Shown: piece by piece, positions 34,626 to 45,483 of the stretch | How the letters are laid out: each line of letters opens with the position of its first letter | Numbering within the stretch: position 1 is the first letter of the stretch | Source of the DNA: Candidula unifasciata | Lineage: Eukaryota; Mollusca; Gastropoda; Stylommatophora; Geomitridae | DNA length: 64,000 bases | NCBI GenBank assembly: GCA_905116865.2 | Contig: CAJHNH020000234.1 | Span: forward strand, 123,334-187,333 | Direction of reading: 5' to 3' | Notes under the pieces: model-generated | The model's input: only the letters and a program-made list of their open reading frames with translations | The model's database searches: none | Told to the model about the DNA's origin: nothing | Made by a program: the position numbers and the translations under genes

Positions 34626-34679
34626 GAGAGAAAGAGAGAGAACAAAAGAAAGAGAAAAACAGGTAGAGAAAGAGAGAAA

Positions 34680-35278
34680 CCTACAACTGATGAAACGTTT
34701 AAACCGTGCCAGCAAAGAAGGGAACACTAGTTACCAAATGTAGCCAAAATGACGTTTTATAATAATTCTGCATGACTGGTAATAAGTCAGTCTAAACTGA
34801 CATTACAATCAGTTCTCGATGTCAGGTGGCGTGGCTAGTGACTGGCTGATCGCGTTGTGGAATCAATGACACAAAAGTCACAACCCGGACACAACATCCC
34901 GTGCCACTCGAAATAGGTCTTCTTAAAACTGGAGCAGAGCTGAGGAAATGGCACCGCTGGGCAGGGCAACACAAGGCAGGGCTCTGGGGTAGTCTGTGAA
35001 CAAGATTATGATAGCACATTTATATCAGTTTCTGAACATATTGATATCACATTCCACATTTTTTGATGAGGTGAATGTTGAACATAAAATGGGATAAATA
35101 TAAGAGGGGTGAAAAAAAAGGGAAATGTCTGGGCTATCACAAGTAATAATAGTTTCAAGACTGAGAAGGGCTCATTCTGAGAAAAGGCGAATGGAAGTGA
35201 CCAAACAGGCACTAAAATATGAAAAAAAGGGGTTGAGGAAACGCGTCTGAGTAAGTATGCGCTCGCCTGTGTGTATGT
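34680..35278. other. unassigned DNA
   Basis: No gene or shared repeat seen. Confidence 0.35.
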
Positions 35279-35280
35279 AT

Positions 35281-35333
<53 letters not shown>

Positions 35334-35340
35334 TGTGTGC
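35279..35340. repeat. (GT)n microsatellite
   Basis: About 30 GT units with one interruption. Confidence 0.97.
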
Positions 35341-36359
35341 GTTTGTTTGCTAATTTGCAGCTCATTTGTTCAGATTAATTTCGCGTTAAATAATTATTTT
35401 TCACTTTTTACAAGTAGTCAGTGAAATAATAACTCTAATAATAAAATTTACATATAACTTATGTAATGCAGATTATGAATCTGCAAGGAAAGAATACCTC
35501 AGTATAACACGTCGTATACATTTTAAAACAGGGCGTACAAGAGAAACCCTCAGGCGAACGCAGGTGTGAGAAGCCAGAAGTGCTAGACTAAATTCCATTC
35601 ATACTATCGAAGTGATTGCGCAGGATCAAACAGAACGGAGACAAATACTGTGAGCTCTATGTGACACATAATGGCACAACAGGACAATGGACAAATAAGA
35701 TTATTAATTATTTAAACGCAGGACTTCTTTCCTGACGGTGCCAGCATCTGTTTTTGTTTTATTTAGTTTCATCATATTTTAGGGCGCTACAGTAATAGAC
35801 ACATTGTGGTGAATATCCTCAGTCATTATGTTTTTTTTTTTTTCTTCTTCTTCTTTAAGCGCTGTGTGGTTAGTACGGGCGTTGTCTTTGAAGAAAAAAG
35901 GCCTGTTTAACTGTATCATTTATAATTGTAGTTAATCTATGCCGTTCTTTTTAATTACGTCCACTTTTCTCCACTACTATTTAAATTTTTTGTTTTGATT
36001 TCAAACACGCAATCAAGTTATATCTCTTCTTCTCTGTTAATGTATTTATATATTAGTGCATGGGATACGAGTCTTTCCCTGTGATTTTTCCTAATCTCTA
36101 GACACATCTCATTCAGCCAGGTTTCTTTAGCTCACTATTTTTGTGTGTGTATACTAAAATACTTTTAAATGTTTTCTTCTTTCTTCTCTCATCTGCAGAA
36201 TTTCATTTGTAAACCATTTTTTATTTTTGCAACTGTATGTGTTGAAGGAATAAGCTCTTTTAAGGTCTGCTGAATTGACAAATGCAACATATCCCACTGT
36301 TAATCAGTTGTTTGTATTATTTCCATGGCGTTATATCTGTTTCGCACACTGTCAGTACT
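35341..36359. other. unassigned AT-rich DNA
   Basis: No gene or shared repeat seen. Confidence 0.35.
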
Positions 36360-36860
36360 AAGATAAAGAACATTTTGTGCAATAAATTCATGTCTTTGGG
36401 GGTTAGGAAAAGAATTATCGCAAGCTATATAGAGCCGGTTTTAACATACGGCTGTGAATCCTGGACAACTAATAAACAAGCCGAACAATATATAGAGGCC
36501 TCGGAGATGTGGTTTTACAGAAGAATTCTTAGAATTCCTTAGACAGCTAAGAAGAGCAACCCAGATGGTCTGAAAGAGGCGAATGCTCGAAGACAAATCA
36601 CAAACATCAGAAAGAGACAGTCATCATTTTTTTGGTTATGTTATGAGAAGAGGGAAACTGGAACATGTTGTGACCACTAGAAAGATTTGTGGAAAGAGAG
36701 ACACGGGAAGACAGCGCGAGCAGATTCTTATCAGCCTTTTATCATGGCATGGAGGGGAGTCAACACACGAACTAATACACGCAGCTGCGGATCGCAGATC
36801 GTGGAAAGACGTGATCGCCAACTCCAGTCGACAAGGCACCGATGATGATAAATGTATTTC
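36360..36860 (+). mobile_element. LINE 3' fragment (C-terminal domain)
   Basis: + frames encode TKIKNILCNKFMSLGVRKRI, EPVLTYGCESWTTNKQAEQ and WFYRRILRIP (stop at 36540), then FFGYVMRRGKLEHVVTTRK and GKRDTGRQREQILISLLSW. This is the usual order of the LINE post-RT domain (TYGCESW, RRILRIP, GHVMRR..L). One stop and at least one frameshift; no RT. Confidence 0.8.
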
Positions 36861-37959
36861 TAAGCATTATTTCATGGCGAAAAAACTCACCCCATATTTA
36901 TTGGTAACGCTTAACATAATATTTTTTTTTTATGTGGGGCGGCTGGTGAGGGGTGGGGGCCGGGGACTTCCTGTACAAATTGAACTTATGCACGGCCATT
37001 TTTTTTTTTTTTTTGCTTCTGACAAACGGCGAACGTTACATTTTCTTCCATCTGTAGACATAAAAGATACAGTTGTATCGCCTAGCTACTGAGTCGAGTA
37101 CAGGGCGCAACACTGTGAGCTGCTGATTTTATTTGAAATGTTTTTCAGCTGTGACCAGCGTGGTGTTCCGAACTGTAGATCCGGCAAATGGCGAATCGCC
37201 TGTTGCCACACTATTGGTGGTGCGTTATGTAATTACAATTGATCGAGTGTGCAACAAACAGTTAATCCGTTTGTAACTGCTGCTTCCGTTAATTAATAAA
37301 CTGCCTTTCTAATGTCGGACTGTTTGTGTTATCACTTCCGATGGTCGTCTCTATGCTTTCAATGCGTGTGTGTGCTAGTGGAAATGCTGAGACTGCAGGC
37401 TGTGTCAATTTGTCCACAAGGGACAGTGATGGATATTTTGTCTGGTTTTTTTTTTCGTTGTACAGGAGCGGAGCAACTATGAGATGGCAAGTTTACTGTG
37501 AAGATGAAACTAGGAATACTAGAATACCAGAATGATATTGGGTTTCTAACTCCATATGTTCTAAGAAGCTATAAAATAGTTTTCACAATTTAACCCTTTA
37601 CGTACGTGGGTTCGATTTCAACGGCGGGCGCTATAGAAGAGAATCATTTTCGTGGTTTAAGGTCATTGGTACGAGATTCGCACTGTGGAAGAACTGGTAC
37701 CTCACCGGGTATTTTTCCCAAAGAGAGCATTTGGTGCACTGAGCCAACGTCTGTGGGGGGATGGAAAAAAAATATTTTTTCAAGTATCCTATCCGGTTGT
37801 TATATTCACCAACCCAATCTCCCTGTCTCAGTTAGTGCTTTTCTCCGTCTCTTTAGTGGGGCTTATTACTCGACCTGCTGTTGATGCATCATGCATTAGT
37901 TTAACGGGACAGTTGATTCAGACAGAATAAGGGAATTTAACATCTATCTAGGACTAAAA
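36861..37959. other. unassigned DNA
   Basis: Contains T runs (36921, 37000) and a B-box-like GGGTTCGATTTCAAC at 37607, but no convincing gene or SINE. Confidence 0.35.
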
Positions 37960-38191
37960 GTCGGCTCTGTGGTTAAGTCGATGCGAACGCTTAGTAATGC
38001 AGGGATGCCGGGTTCGATCCCAACTGCAAGCCATGCGCCCTGCGTTGGTTTTGACAGTGGTATCAGGGAGCTGCCCGTCCAGAAAGCAATGGCAAACTAC
38101 TGGACGTAAATTTGCCTAGAGAAACCACACAACAGCCAGGGGCTGCTGGAGTTGGTTCTGCAACGTCCTGTAAAGGATACGCAACTAAACT
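37960..38191 (+). mobile_element. SINE family B, full copy
   Basis: Head GTCGGCTCTGTGGTTAAGTC, B box GGGTTCGATCCCAACTG, body AATGGCAAACTACTGGACG, tail GTCCTGTAAAGGATACGCAA, followed by an A run. Full length of about 232 bp. Confidence 0.9.
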
Positions 38192-38295
38192 TAAAAAAAA
38201 AATCTTTTGCTTCTTAATATAGGTTATGCCGATAGTAATCATGTTTGTATGCAACCTTTTGGTTTTTATCACTTCATACATCTGTGGAGGTTTTG

Positions 38296-38605
38296 AGGCT
38301 TTAAACAACGGATCAACATCAGGGCACACGGATATAACCCATAAGTGCTTCGCTCTTCTTCTAACAGGTCTGAGTGAAGAGACTCAACAGTATACTCAAC
38401 AGGCTCTGTACCACTTACAGGCTCTGTAATTTGGAGTTTAAAATATACTCAAATTATTTCGGGATCCTCACTGGTGCTACAGAGCCTGTGCACTGTGCTG
38501 AGCTTCTTCTGACTCAGATTTGAGTTAGAAGAAAAATCGGAGCACTAATGGGTACTACCCGTGTGCAATAATGTTGATCCATTGTTTAAACTTCAAACTT
38601 CAAAC
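38296..38605. mobile_element. two SINE family A 3' halves in inverted orientation
   Basis: The left half (38296-38375) reads TTTAAACAACGGATCAACAT, the A tail in - orientation. The right half (38450-38605) reads GTGCTACAGAGCCTGTGCAC through GATCCATTGTTTAAAC, the A tail in + orientation. Both lack the tRNA-like head. The arms are inverted repeats of about 80-90 bp around a 75-bp centre with CAACAGGCTCTGTA repeats. Confidence 0.75.
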
Positions 38606-38619
38606 AAACTTCCTGGTCT

Positions 38620-39320
38620 GCCTCTTTTCCTCTATTGAGCCCTTTAGTGTTGTTTTTGAAAGACTGTTGGATCTTATTACATATCCGTAATATTTGCTGT
38701 CTGGTAAGGGGTGATGTTGTCTGGGCTAACATAGACTTGATTTCTGGTTTGGATCCTAGGTCACTTAAAAAGGATCCTATATATTTGAAATAACTGACTT
38801 GTGCTAATTTGTGTGATCTTTAACCTACATTGGTTTAGTTATGCCAGCTGGATTATTAGTCATTACTCTAGTTAGTTTCAGCGTTTTTCCCCACGTGCCA
38901 TACTTGATCGATGTTTCATCAAGCAGGTTCACAAGTTCGGCTCTCTCTTGTTCTTCCTCGGAGATCCGTCAATGTCATCTGCAGATCTTAAGTATGTTAT
39001 AATTCGTCCTCAGATACTAAATGTTCCATGAAGTTTTTCTAGGGCGTCAGTCATATTTCTTTCTAAGAAGAAATGAAACAGTGTTGGGGAGCGGAAGCAG
39101 CCCTATTGGACTCCTACTGTTGTGTGTGCAGAATCAGCTTCCTCTTTGTCCGTTAAGTTTTGGCATATAGCTGTTGTCTACTATGTGTGAGGTTTTTCCC
39201 ATACTGTACTTTTCTTTTATAGGATCCCAGAGTGCTTCGTACAGCCCAGGCTTTATGCTATGGAGAGGACAAACTTCATCACTGGCCTTTCTGAAATCAG
39301 TAACACGCAATGCAGGTACG
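38620..39320 (-). mobile_element. LINE reverse transcriptase fragment
   Basis: Read on -: VTDFRKASDEVCPLHSIK (RT motif around the first catalytic Asp), YEALWDPIKEKYSMGK, a degraded R.GCLLSPTLFN region, RTNYNILKICR (in place of FADD), EEEQERAELVNLLDETSIKY, TLKLTRVMTNNPAGIT and SYFKYIGSFLSDLGSKPEIK. Fragments lie in all three frames, with many stops. It belongs to a different LINE family from the QCQTW one. Confidence 0.75.
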
Positions 39321-39329
39321 TTTGGCACC

Positions 39330-39515
39330 ATACATACATAAACACATACATACAAGCATACACATACATATATACATAAACATATACATAGACACATTAC
39401 TACACAAATACATGCATGCATATATACATACATACGTACGAACATGCATGCATACATACATAGATAATACATACATATATGCACACATAAACACATACAT
39501 ACTCAAGCACGCCTG
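39330..39515. repeat. degenerate (TACA)n microsatellite
   Basis: Interrupted CATA/TACA/CATG units. The frames across it (YVCM or HTYI type) are artefacts. Confidence 0.9.
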
Positions 39516-39723
39516 CATCGACCCGCACGTAAATGTAAACAAGCACCTACATGTACACCATAGGCCAAATGTTTATAATCATTGTGGATTATTAGTACAT
39601 ACCCGACCGGCTTCTGGTGTTACAGTTAACAGCAGGAAACTCTCGGCAGGTGCAGCGATTCCTGCAGGAAAAGAAGCAAAGACAAGATGGTACAAACTGA
39701 TAAAAGCAAAACGTAATCCTCTG

Positions 39724-39877
39724 GTTCTTGCGTTAGTTTCGACAGTGGTATCAGGGGGCCGACCGTCTAGAGCAATGGCAAACTACTGGACATAAATTTG
39801 CCTAGAGAGACCACACAACTGCCAGGGGCTGCTGGGGTTGGTTCTTCAACGTCCTGTAAAGGATACGCAACTAACCA
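39724..39877 (+). mobile_element. SINE family B, 5'-truncated copy
   Basis: Begins in the body at CTTGCGTTAGTTTCGACAGT and runs to GGATACGCAACTAACC. Confidence 0.85.
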
Positions 39878-39885
39878 GATCCTCT

Positions 39886-39985
39886 GGTTGATTCACTGGA
39901 GCAAATGACATTCTCTTTTGCCGTAGCTAATCGCCTCTTTTCGGCTGCTTGTGGCGTTCCAGTGATAACAGGAATTGTTGAAAGA
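39886..39985 (+). repeat. dispersed repeat I, copy 1
   Basis: AAATGACATTCTCTTTTGCC and GGCTGCTTGTGGCGTTCCAG match 48365-48455. Class unknown. Confidence 0.4.
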
Positions 39986-40115
39986 CAATCAGTAAAAAAT
40001 AAAAGCATAAAATAATGCCATCTAATGACCAAAAGATCAACTCTTTTTGTATATGTGAGTGTGTGTGTATGTATGTATGTATGTGTGTGCGCGCGCGCGT
40101 GTGTGTTTACGGTCC

Positions 40116-40319
40116 CATTAGAACAGCAGTTCTCAACTTGCCGGTCATGACCCTCTTTTGGGTCGAACGAACCTTTCACAGGGGTGGCCTAAGACCATCG
40201 GAAAACACATTTTCATTGCAGCTATGAAGTAAAATAATTGTCTGCAGGTCGCCACAACACGAGGCAACTGTATTTAAAGGGTCGCGGCATTATCAAGGTT
40301 CAGAGTCACTGTATTAGAA
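40116..40319. mobile_element. SPIN-like non-autonomous hAT element with its target-site duplication
   Basis: The element spans 40124-40311 (188 bp). It starts CAGCAGTTCTCAACTTG and ends CAAGGTTCAGAGTCACTG, an imperfect terminal inverted pair. Flanks CATTAGAA (40116-40123) and TATTAGAA (40312-40319) form an 8-bp target-site duplication with one difference, the hAT signature. Internal blocks GGGTCGAACGAACCTTTCAC, GGGGTGGCCTAAGACCATCG, GAAAACACAT and GTATTTAAAGGGTCGCGGCA correspond closely to what I know of the SPIN (Space Invader) family. No transposase, so mobilised in trans. Differences from the canonical ends suggest it is now fixed and eroding. Confidence 0.85.
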
Positions 40320-40689
40320 CATAAGCCATCGACCAGCCTTTCCCAGTCTTGCGTAGACATGTCTATGATGTGTCGAGTTAGTACAACTGTTTCTGCAGAA
40401 AGGCGCCTTTGTGACTTGCAGCTGAAAGGTTCAATTCTGGGCATGGCAACTGCAGCTTTCAATTTTTTTATGTTGCTTAAGATGTCCTCATTTCTGTCTA
40501 CTTTTTTTTTCCGAGTGCCGATCAGTCCTTGTGTATTTTTGTTTATTGTATCTACAGCTGCATGGATTCTTAGGTTGTTTATTTCTTGATCATTTAGCTT
40601 TATTCACTGAGGCAGCAGATGTATTCACCTCCCCCCCCCCACTCTTCCCCTTTTCCCTCAAATAATTAATAGAGGAAGCCAGGAACTTT
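40320..40689. other. unassigned DNA
   Basis: No gene seen; C run at 40631-40640. Confidence 0.35.
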
Positions 40690-40930
40690 TGAAAGGTCTT
40701 TAAAAAAACCTTTAAAGCGTGATAGAAATTACAGTAACGTGCCATTTTCTTGTAACCTGCCTATATTTTTGGTAAAGATGATAACGTGACATCACACGCA
40801 GACGACCATGGTGACGTCATAATAATTTTTAAAGTTGACCGCCCCACTTTTGACATGCACCAAAGAGTAGCGGCGTTCTGCTATCTGTTATTAATCAATA
40901 AACAGGTTAACCTTATAGAAAATCATCAGT
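40690..40930 (-). repeat. dispersed repeat H, copy 2
   Basis: Reverse complement of the segment at 23230-23450: ATGGTGACGTCAT, CCACTTTTGACATGCACC, GTGATAGAAATTACAG. Confidence 0.55.
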
Positions 40931-41088
40931 GAAAGAATGCACAGTATGGTGATGCACGCCTGTCAGGCCAGCAAGTTTATGACTGGACTGGTCAGATTCA
41001 AAACGGCGTGACTTCTGTGATACACTGTTGACGACCGGGTCAGAGACACCGAGCGAGTCGACTTATTTATGTTCTTTCTATTTCATTT

Positions 41089-41326
41089 GTCGGCTCTGTG
41101 GCTAAGTCGATGCGAACGCTTTGTAATGCCGGGATGCCGGGTCCGATTCCAACTGCTGGCCATGCGCCTTGCGATGGTTTCGATAATGGGATCAAGAAAG
41201 CCGGCCGTCCAGGAAGAAATGGCAAACTACTGGACGTAATTTTGCCTAGAAAAAAACCACACACACACCAGCCAGGGGCTGTTGGGGTTGGTTCTGCAAC
41301 GTCCTGTAAAGGATACGCAACTAACC
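41089..41326 (+). mobile_element. SINE family B, full copy
   Basis: Head GTCGGCTCTGTGGCTAAGTC (A-box-like TGGCTAAGTCG), B-box region CGGGTCCGATTCCAACTG, tail GGATACGCAACTAACC. Confidence 0.9.
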
Positions 41327-41518
41327 TCATTTTACTTTTAAAATAAGCTTAGTTTATGTACTTGCAATTTAGCCTAGCTGATTTGTGTTTTTGCAGTTTA
41401 TTAAATTTACGAGTTTCTAGCCCAGTTAATTGACAAGCGCTTTAGTCTAATTTTTCCACTTGCGTTTTGGTCTAGTTTCTTTAATTTTGTTAAGTCTAAT
41501 TGATATACTTACTTTTTT

Positions 41519-41705
41519 CGGTGCCGGGTTCGATTACTTCTGCAGACGATTTTTCTTGCTCTGGTTTTGAAAATGGTACCGAGAGCTGACCGTTTAGAAA
41601 GCAATGGCAAACTACTGATTGTAAAATTTACAGACAAAAACCACAATAGCCAATAAATGCTGGTGTTGGTACAGCAACTTCCTGTAAAAGATACGCAACT
41701 AACCT
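41519..41705 (+). mobile_element. SINE family B, divergent 5'-truncated copy
   Basis: Starts at the B box CGGTGCCGGGTTCGATTAC; AGAAAGCAATGGCAAACTAC and GATACGCAACTAACC follow. Noticeably older than the neighbouring copy. Confidence 0.8.
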
Positions 41706-41911
41706 TTATTTTTGTAGGCTTACGTTTTTTCTTTGTTTCCGATCAGTTTCTCCCATGTTTTGAATTCTAGTTTAATAATTTGTTTTTAAATTTCTCGTCT
41801 AGATTATTTGTTTGTATGTTTACTAAGATGTGTATTAATTTAGTATTTACTTGAGCTTAGTTCAGTTTGTTTACTTCCGGTCGTCTAGTTTATTTACCTT
41901 TCTTTTACATT

Positions 41912-42310
41912 GGGTGAGGGGTGGCTGAGTGGTCTCAAGGAATGGCGTCCTCCTAGAGTGCTGGAGTTCCGGGTTCAGGAACCGGCGAAGGCTGGAATTT
42001 TCTCACGTGGACTTCTAGTAATTTCCCCTGGTCTCTGGGTAGTAAGATCGGATTCCCGTGTGTATTGTTGCGCAAGTAAAAAATCCCATGGCAGTTGGAA
42101 ATCGAAAAAAAAGGTAGCCTAACGGCACTGCTCGGGCAAAATTTTGATTTAAAATCTACCTTAAGCATTTCAGGATCCTCACCGGTTTACGGAGTTCGTG
42201 CACAGCGCTGAGATTCTGCGGACTCAGGCTTGAGTTGGAAGTAGCAAGGAACACCAATGGGTTCTGCCCCTTTTGCAATGATGTTGATCCGTTGTGTAAA
42301 CCATAAACCA
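41912..42310 (+). mobile_element. SINE family A, full copy in + orientation
   Basis: Head GGGTGAGGGGTGGCTGAGTG then GTCTCAAGG: TGGCTGAGTGG fits the pol III A box, and CCGGGTTCAGGAACC occupies the B-box position with a poor match. The head resembles a Leu or Ser tRNA. The tail ends GATCCGTTGTGTAAACC. This is the copy in which the tRNA-like head is easiest to read. Confidence 0.88.
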
Positions 42311-42554
42311 GTTAAAGCCTTGTTTATTTATGTCTAGTTTATTTATTTACGTGCTTTCTGGTTATTTACCTATGTTTAGTGCATCTGATTTGCTTACGTT
42401 AATTTTCTTTTATTTAAATGTGCTTTTTTTCTAAATTATATATGTGCATTTAGTTTTTTTTTTTTTTCACCGACTGCTTAGTTTATTTACTTTAGTTTCG
42501 TAAGATTTATTATTCAGAACAGAAAATGTATTACTTAGAAAAGATTAATAAACA

Positions 42555-42785
42555 TGGAAATGGGATGTTGCGGAAGGTTTGTAGAAGTGAACTGAAAACG
42601 TAGGAAGTTGAAGTGCATCTGCTTGCAAGGCAAAGAACCAACAGTGTGCATGCAGATGAGTCAGACATGTGAAACGGATGTGCACGCAACACTCAGTTTC
42701 TGGAGCAGGACTAGAGTACTTAAATGGACGAACAGCGAGAACTTTCCGCCAGAGTTTACAGCCGGTGAACGCGACGAAGATACAA
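42555..42785 (-). repeat. dispersed repeat E, copy 5 (inverted)
   Basis: GCATCTGCTTGCAAGGCAAA, CAGTTTCTGGAGCAGGACTA and AACTTTCCGCCAGAGTTTAC. Confidence 0.7.
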
Positions 42786-42859
42786 TACAAGACATACACC
42801 AAAAGAGGAGAGAGCCCTATCTTCTTCTTCTTCAGCATTCCGAGCCCTAAAGGTTCATT

Positions 42860-43088
42860 GCTGCAGATATCACCCGCCTCTATTCATCTCTCCGGCTGGC
42901 CCTCTCTTTCCTGTTGGTTACATCAGGTTTGTATAAATATTATGTCTTCATCGTATTCTTGAGTCTGCCTCTTGGTCTACGACCATTTATCTCGCTTGTG
43001 TACACAGTTTTTGCTTCTCTGTCATCTGACATTCTCTCAATATGTCCCAGCCATTTCAGTCTATTAGCTCTTATGATGCCAGGGGTCA
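42860..43088 (-). mobile_element. LINE C-terminal fragment
   Basis: Read on -: IIRANRLKWLGHIERMSDDR, then EAKTVYTSEINGRRPRGRLK and NTMKT: the WLGHIERM..GRRPRGR core of the LINE post-RT domain, otherwise truncated both sides. It meets an oppositely oriented LINE tail at about 43088. Confidence 0.7.
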
Positions 43089-43330
43089 ATGGTAAAGACA
43101 GCCCTACGTATGAAATTGAAAAAATAAAAAATAAAAACATCAAGAAGGTCGTAGAGAGCAAGGCAGATAAAGAAAACGCTGGAAAGATAACATCAGAGAA
43201 ATTCTACAACAGTACGATAAGATATGTTTATGGTCGGGTGGACAGAAAAACACGAACCACAACCCCATATCTCCATCGAAAGTGTACAAGAGGATGTTAA
43301 GAAGGCAAGGAAGAAGAATCTTACACAATT
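43089..43330 (+). mobile_element. LINE 3' tail fragment
   Basis: A + frame gives KTLER..QRNSTTVR then, in another frame, YVYGRVDRKTRTTTPYLHR; the DNA AACATCAGAGAAATTCTACA matches the end of the LINE at 27664-27800 reversed (TGTAGAGTTTCTCTGATG there). Same family. Confidence 0.65.
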
Positions 43331-44276
43331 ATCAAGTGTCTATTGCTGTTGTTGCAACAATGCGGGTCACAAACCTCGATACACGAAAGAATAAACAGAG
43401 AAAGAGAAGAAGCAGGAACATGCATTTATTTTTCATTTCGTCTAGTTCATTTACGTGCTCTCTAGTGTAGTTTATTTATTAGCACTTTTCTTGGATTAAT
43501 ACACAATTTTAAGTCACTGGAATAGAAACGTGTGTCAAATTTAAAAATCACAAGATCGCCATCGTCATATTTTGATTTCTTCTGCAGTGAAGTGTGGACA
43601 CAGAGTTGCAGAGAAGGAAAGGGTTGAAATCAAACACGATTACCTTGAGTTAATGCACAACAGACGAGAAGTACCGAGAACCATATCCGCAAAGATGTCA
43701 TTGTTTTTGAAATCAGTTATGTGACCACAAGTATATTTCTAGAAATAGTGTATGTTAATAGTCACTGAATGAAATGAGGTTAGGTTTACATATATACCTA
43801 GGCTTATCTTTATGTCGCATTTTTCTGACCTAAACAAATGTCACGACATAACCAATCTGCTTAGGCATTGTTAATTATACACAATTTGATTTTTTTATAA
43901 CTTATTTTCTTTGACACATTTTCTGTATATTTTACTTGCTTACTGCATAAGATCGTTTGAAAACCATTTAGTACGTGTCAGCATCGTCAACATAACCCTG
44001 CCGTTTTCGTGGCGCATATATCAGACCCCTGGTATTTTAATCCGTTTTATTGGTCTTATTTCTTGCATGCCATCATCTTAGAACATCCATCTATCCCTTC
44101 ATCAACCCATCCATCCAATCATCCATCATCTATCCACACATCCATCTATCCCTCCATCAACCCATCTATCCAAACATTCACCCATCATCTATCCACACAT
44201 CCATCCATCCCTTCATCCAGCCAGCATCAGTGTCTCTCCCATTCTATGTGGATTTGTGTCTAACACATTATAAATG
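43331..44276. other. unassigned DNA with a degenerate (ATCC)n stretch
   Basis: 44085-44222 is a degenerate CATCCATC/TATCC microsatellite. Nothing else is recognised. Confidence 0.5.
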
Positions 44277-44575
44277 ACAGCCCCCGTGTGGGGTCTGGGG
44301 CCCTATTTTATGGGACATACAAATAGACCCCCTGCCCCCACTCCCCACCTCTTCCTTAAAAGCAGACAGTGAAAGGCAACTGAATAGAGGTGTTTCCTTC
44401 GAAGTCGGAGTACCTCTGCCTGGGAAGCAAGAAATCAACAGCCTGCATATAAATATGCAATATTTTTAAAACGTGTGTGCACACAGAGCTCAGGTCCTCG
44501 AAGTGGACTAGACGTGGACGAACAGCTACAGCTTTCCACCGGAGTTTACAGCTGGTGGTCGCTAAGATGAAGACC
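44277..44575 (-). repeat. dispersed repeat E, copy 6 (inverted)
   Basis: GTGTGGGGTCTGGGGCCCTA, CCTTCGAAGTCGGAGTACCT and CAGCTTTCCACCGGAGTTTA. The most complete at its GGGGCCC end. Confidence 0.75.
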
Positions 44576-44781
44576 TCACGGTAGTATCTGTGTTTGTACT
44601 ATCCCAGTTTGTAGACATTCAGGTTAATCTTCACTTTTTATTCTAAAGCCCCCCCCCCCCCCCCACCCGACCCCCTAGTTCGGTAAAATGCCACTGCTGT
44701 GTGAAAGATACGTGTTCGGAAGGGTCAAATGCGTAATCACTTAAACTGAGTTCTTTATTTCCTTTTTTTCCCGTCTTCCTT

Positions 44782-44816
<35 letters not shown>

Positions 44817-45054
44817 GCGCGCGCGCGCACGCTCTCTCTCCTCTCCGTTCTTTAAAATTCTTCTCCTGTTTATTTACCGTTCTTGATTCCTTTCTCTTTA
44901 TTTTTATGTTCCCCACTATCTCTTTATCTCCCCCCCCCCCCCCACCCACCCCATTTTCCGCACAATTATCTTCATAGTATCCATGCATATTTGTCTGTTT
45001 TTAATCAAAGAAAGACGATGGAGATTGCGTGGAATAATTTTTCTTTCTTTAGAA
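44576..45054. repeat. low-complexity C, CT and CG tracts in unassigned DNA
   Basis: Poly-C 44650-44664, CT 44780-44812, alternating CG 44815-44828, poly-C 44932-44944. No gene. Confidence 0.8.
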
Positions 45055-45163
45055 ATGACTTTGGCTCCCAGGTTGACCCAACAAAGTGAAGTGATGGGAA
45101 ATAACGCCAACCGGCATGATGTTGACCATATCACCCTCCGAGGGCCGGTTGATCTTTAAAACA
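45055..45163 (+). mobile_element. SINE family C fragment
   Basis: GACTTTGGCTCCCAGGTTGA, CCGGCATGATGTTGACCATA and GCCGGTTGATCTTTA. Confidence 0.65.
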
Positions 45164-45483
45164 ACAACCTGATAGATATAATGGCTCTGCCTATCACTGT
45201 GCCAACAATTATATCACGTACGAACCTCTCATTTCATGTGAATAAACAATAATATAACGTTTATACTACGGTTTCTGTCCCACCCCCTTCTCCCCCTTTC
45301 ATATATTATATGCGTCCGTGGTTTAGACGTTGCGAGTCCGACTCGTAATTCCAACGGACCTCAGTCAAAACCCACTGCTGGGAGAGTGGATTTTTATCGT
45401 GGTATTTTATAAAGGAAAGACAAAGATAATGAGAATAAATCAGGCAAATAGTAATGTGAGGAGCTTTCATAGCACTAGGAAAT

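Noticed and set aside
37600..37640. B-box-like GGGTTCGATTTCAAC
   Set aside because: No A box at the right distance and no copy elsewhere.
40359..40589. 76-residue + frame next to the SPIN-like element
   Set aside because: Not a transposase piece; no hAT motifs and too short.
45320..45390. tRNA-like segment (GTGGTTTAGACG..CAAAACCC)
   Set aside because: The B box is too poor and there is no second copy.
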